From an uncultured Alphaproteobacteria bacterium (GTDB taxonomy: Bacteria; Pseudomonadota; Alphaproteobacteria; Puniceispirillales; Puniceispirillaceae), in NCBI GenBank assembly GCA_913042065.1, contig CAJWKB010000034.1, positions 1 through 9,463 of the forward strand: 9,463 bases of DNA, in the 5' to 3' direction. The translations under genes were made by a program, and so were the position numbers. Within the stretch, counting starts at the first letter, position 1. Each line of letters begins with the position of its first letter. The notes under the pieces were generated by a model. The model searched no databases and had not been told where the DNA came from. It saw only the letters and a program-made list of their open reading frames with translations. Below, piece after piece: positions 9,413-9,463 of the stretch.

Positions 9413-9437
9413 GTATAAAATAGTATTTTTTTTATAC
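9413..9437. repeat. AT-rich inverted repeat upstream of the SH3-protein gene
   Basis: GTATAAAA (9413-9420) and TTTTATAC (9430-9437) are perfect 8-bp inverted arms around a 9-base loop that is mostly T. It lies about 90 bases before the SH3-protein start. It may be an operator or promoter element for that gene or the 3' end of a gene beyond the window. No coding region is seen in 9324-9463. Confidence 0.4.
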
Positions 9438-9463
9438 GGACGCCAGTGACGTTCGTTCCAATC

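Overview
This window reads as ordinary chromosome from an alphaproteobacterium. The best evidence is an Irr-type Fur-family regulator next to a fabA-fabB-fabI operon, a neighbourhood well known in Alphaproteobacteria, and an SH3 protein of a type common in that class. GC content is moderate and the intergenic gaps are short. A marine lineage such as SAR116 is possible, but that is only a guess.

Layout. On the + strand, pnp (polynucleotide phosphorylase, 39-2165) is followed after 80 bases by galE (UDP-glucose 4-epimerase, 2246-3235). galE runs tail to tail into a - strand fatty-acid operon, read in the order fabA (5781-5263), fabB (5261-4029), fabI (4026-3232). The galE and fabI stop codons overlap by 4 bp. 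fabA and irr are divergent, and a gap of about 156 bases carries a recognisable promoter for each. irr (5938-6363, +) is followed by katG (catalase-peroxidase, 6537-8669, +), which has its own leader and ends at a strong intrinsic terminator (8708-8739). A - strand gene for an exported SH3-like protein (9323-8778) follows. The last 140 bases are AT-rich and appear non-coding; they hold its upstream region and one inverted repeat.

How the genes work together. FabA makes and isomerises the 10-carbon unsaturated intermediate, FabB elongates it, and FabI performs the last reduction of each cycle, so this is the oxygen-independent route to unsaturated fatty acids. Irr is the alphaproteobacterial haem-linked iron regulator. 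KatG is a haem enzyme that removes hydrogen peroxide, so irr-katG adjacency links iron/haem status with peroxide defence and recalls furA-katG pairs in actinobacteria. PNPase (RNA turnover), GalE (sugar nucleotides) and the SH3 protein are not obviously connected to these.

I see no mobile element, CRISPR array, tRNA, rRNA or phage gene, and no convincing new multi-gene system. The points worth a second look are small: regulatory repeats before katG, the back-to-back fabA/irr promoters, the shape of this Irr, the fabA start codon, and the overlapping galE/fabI ends.
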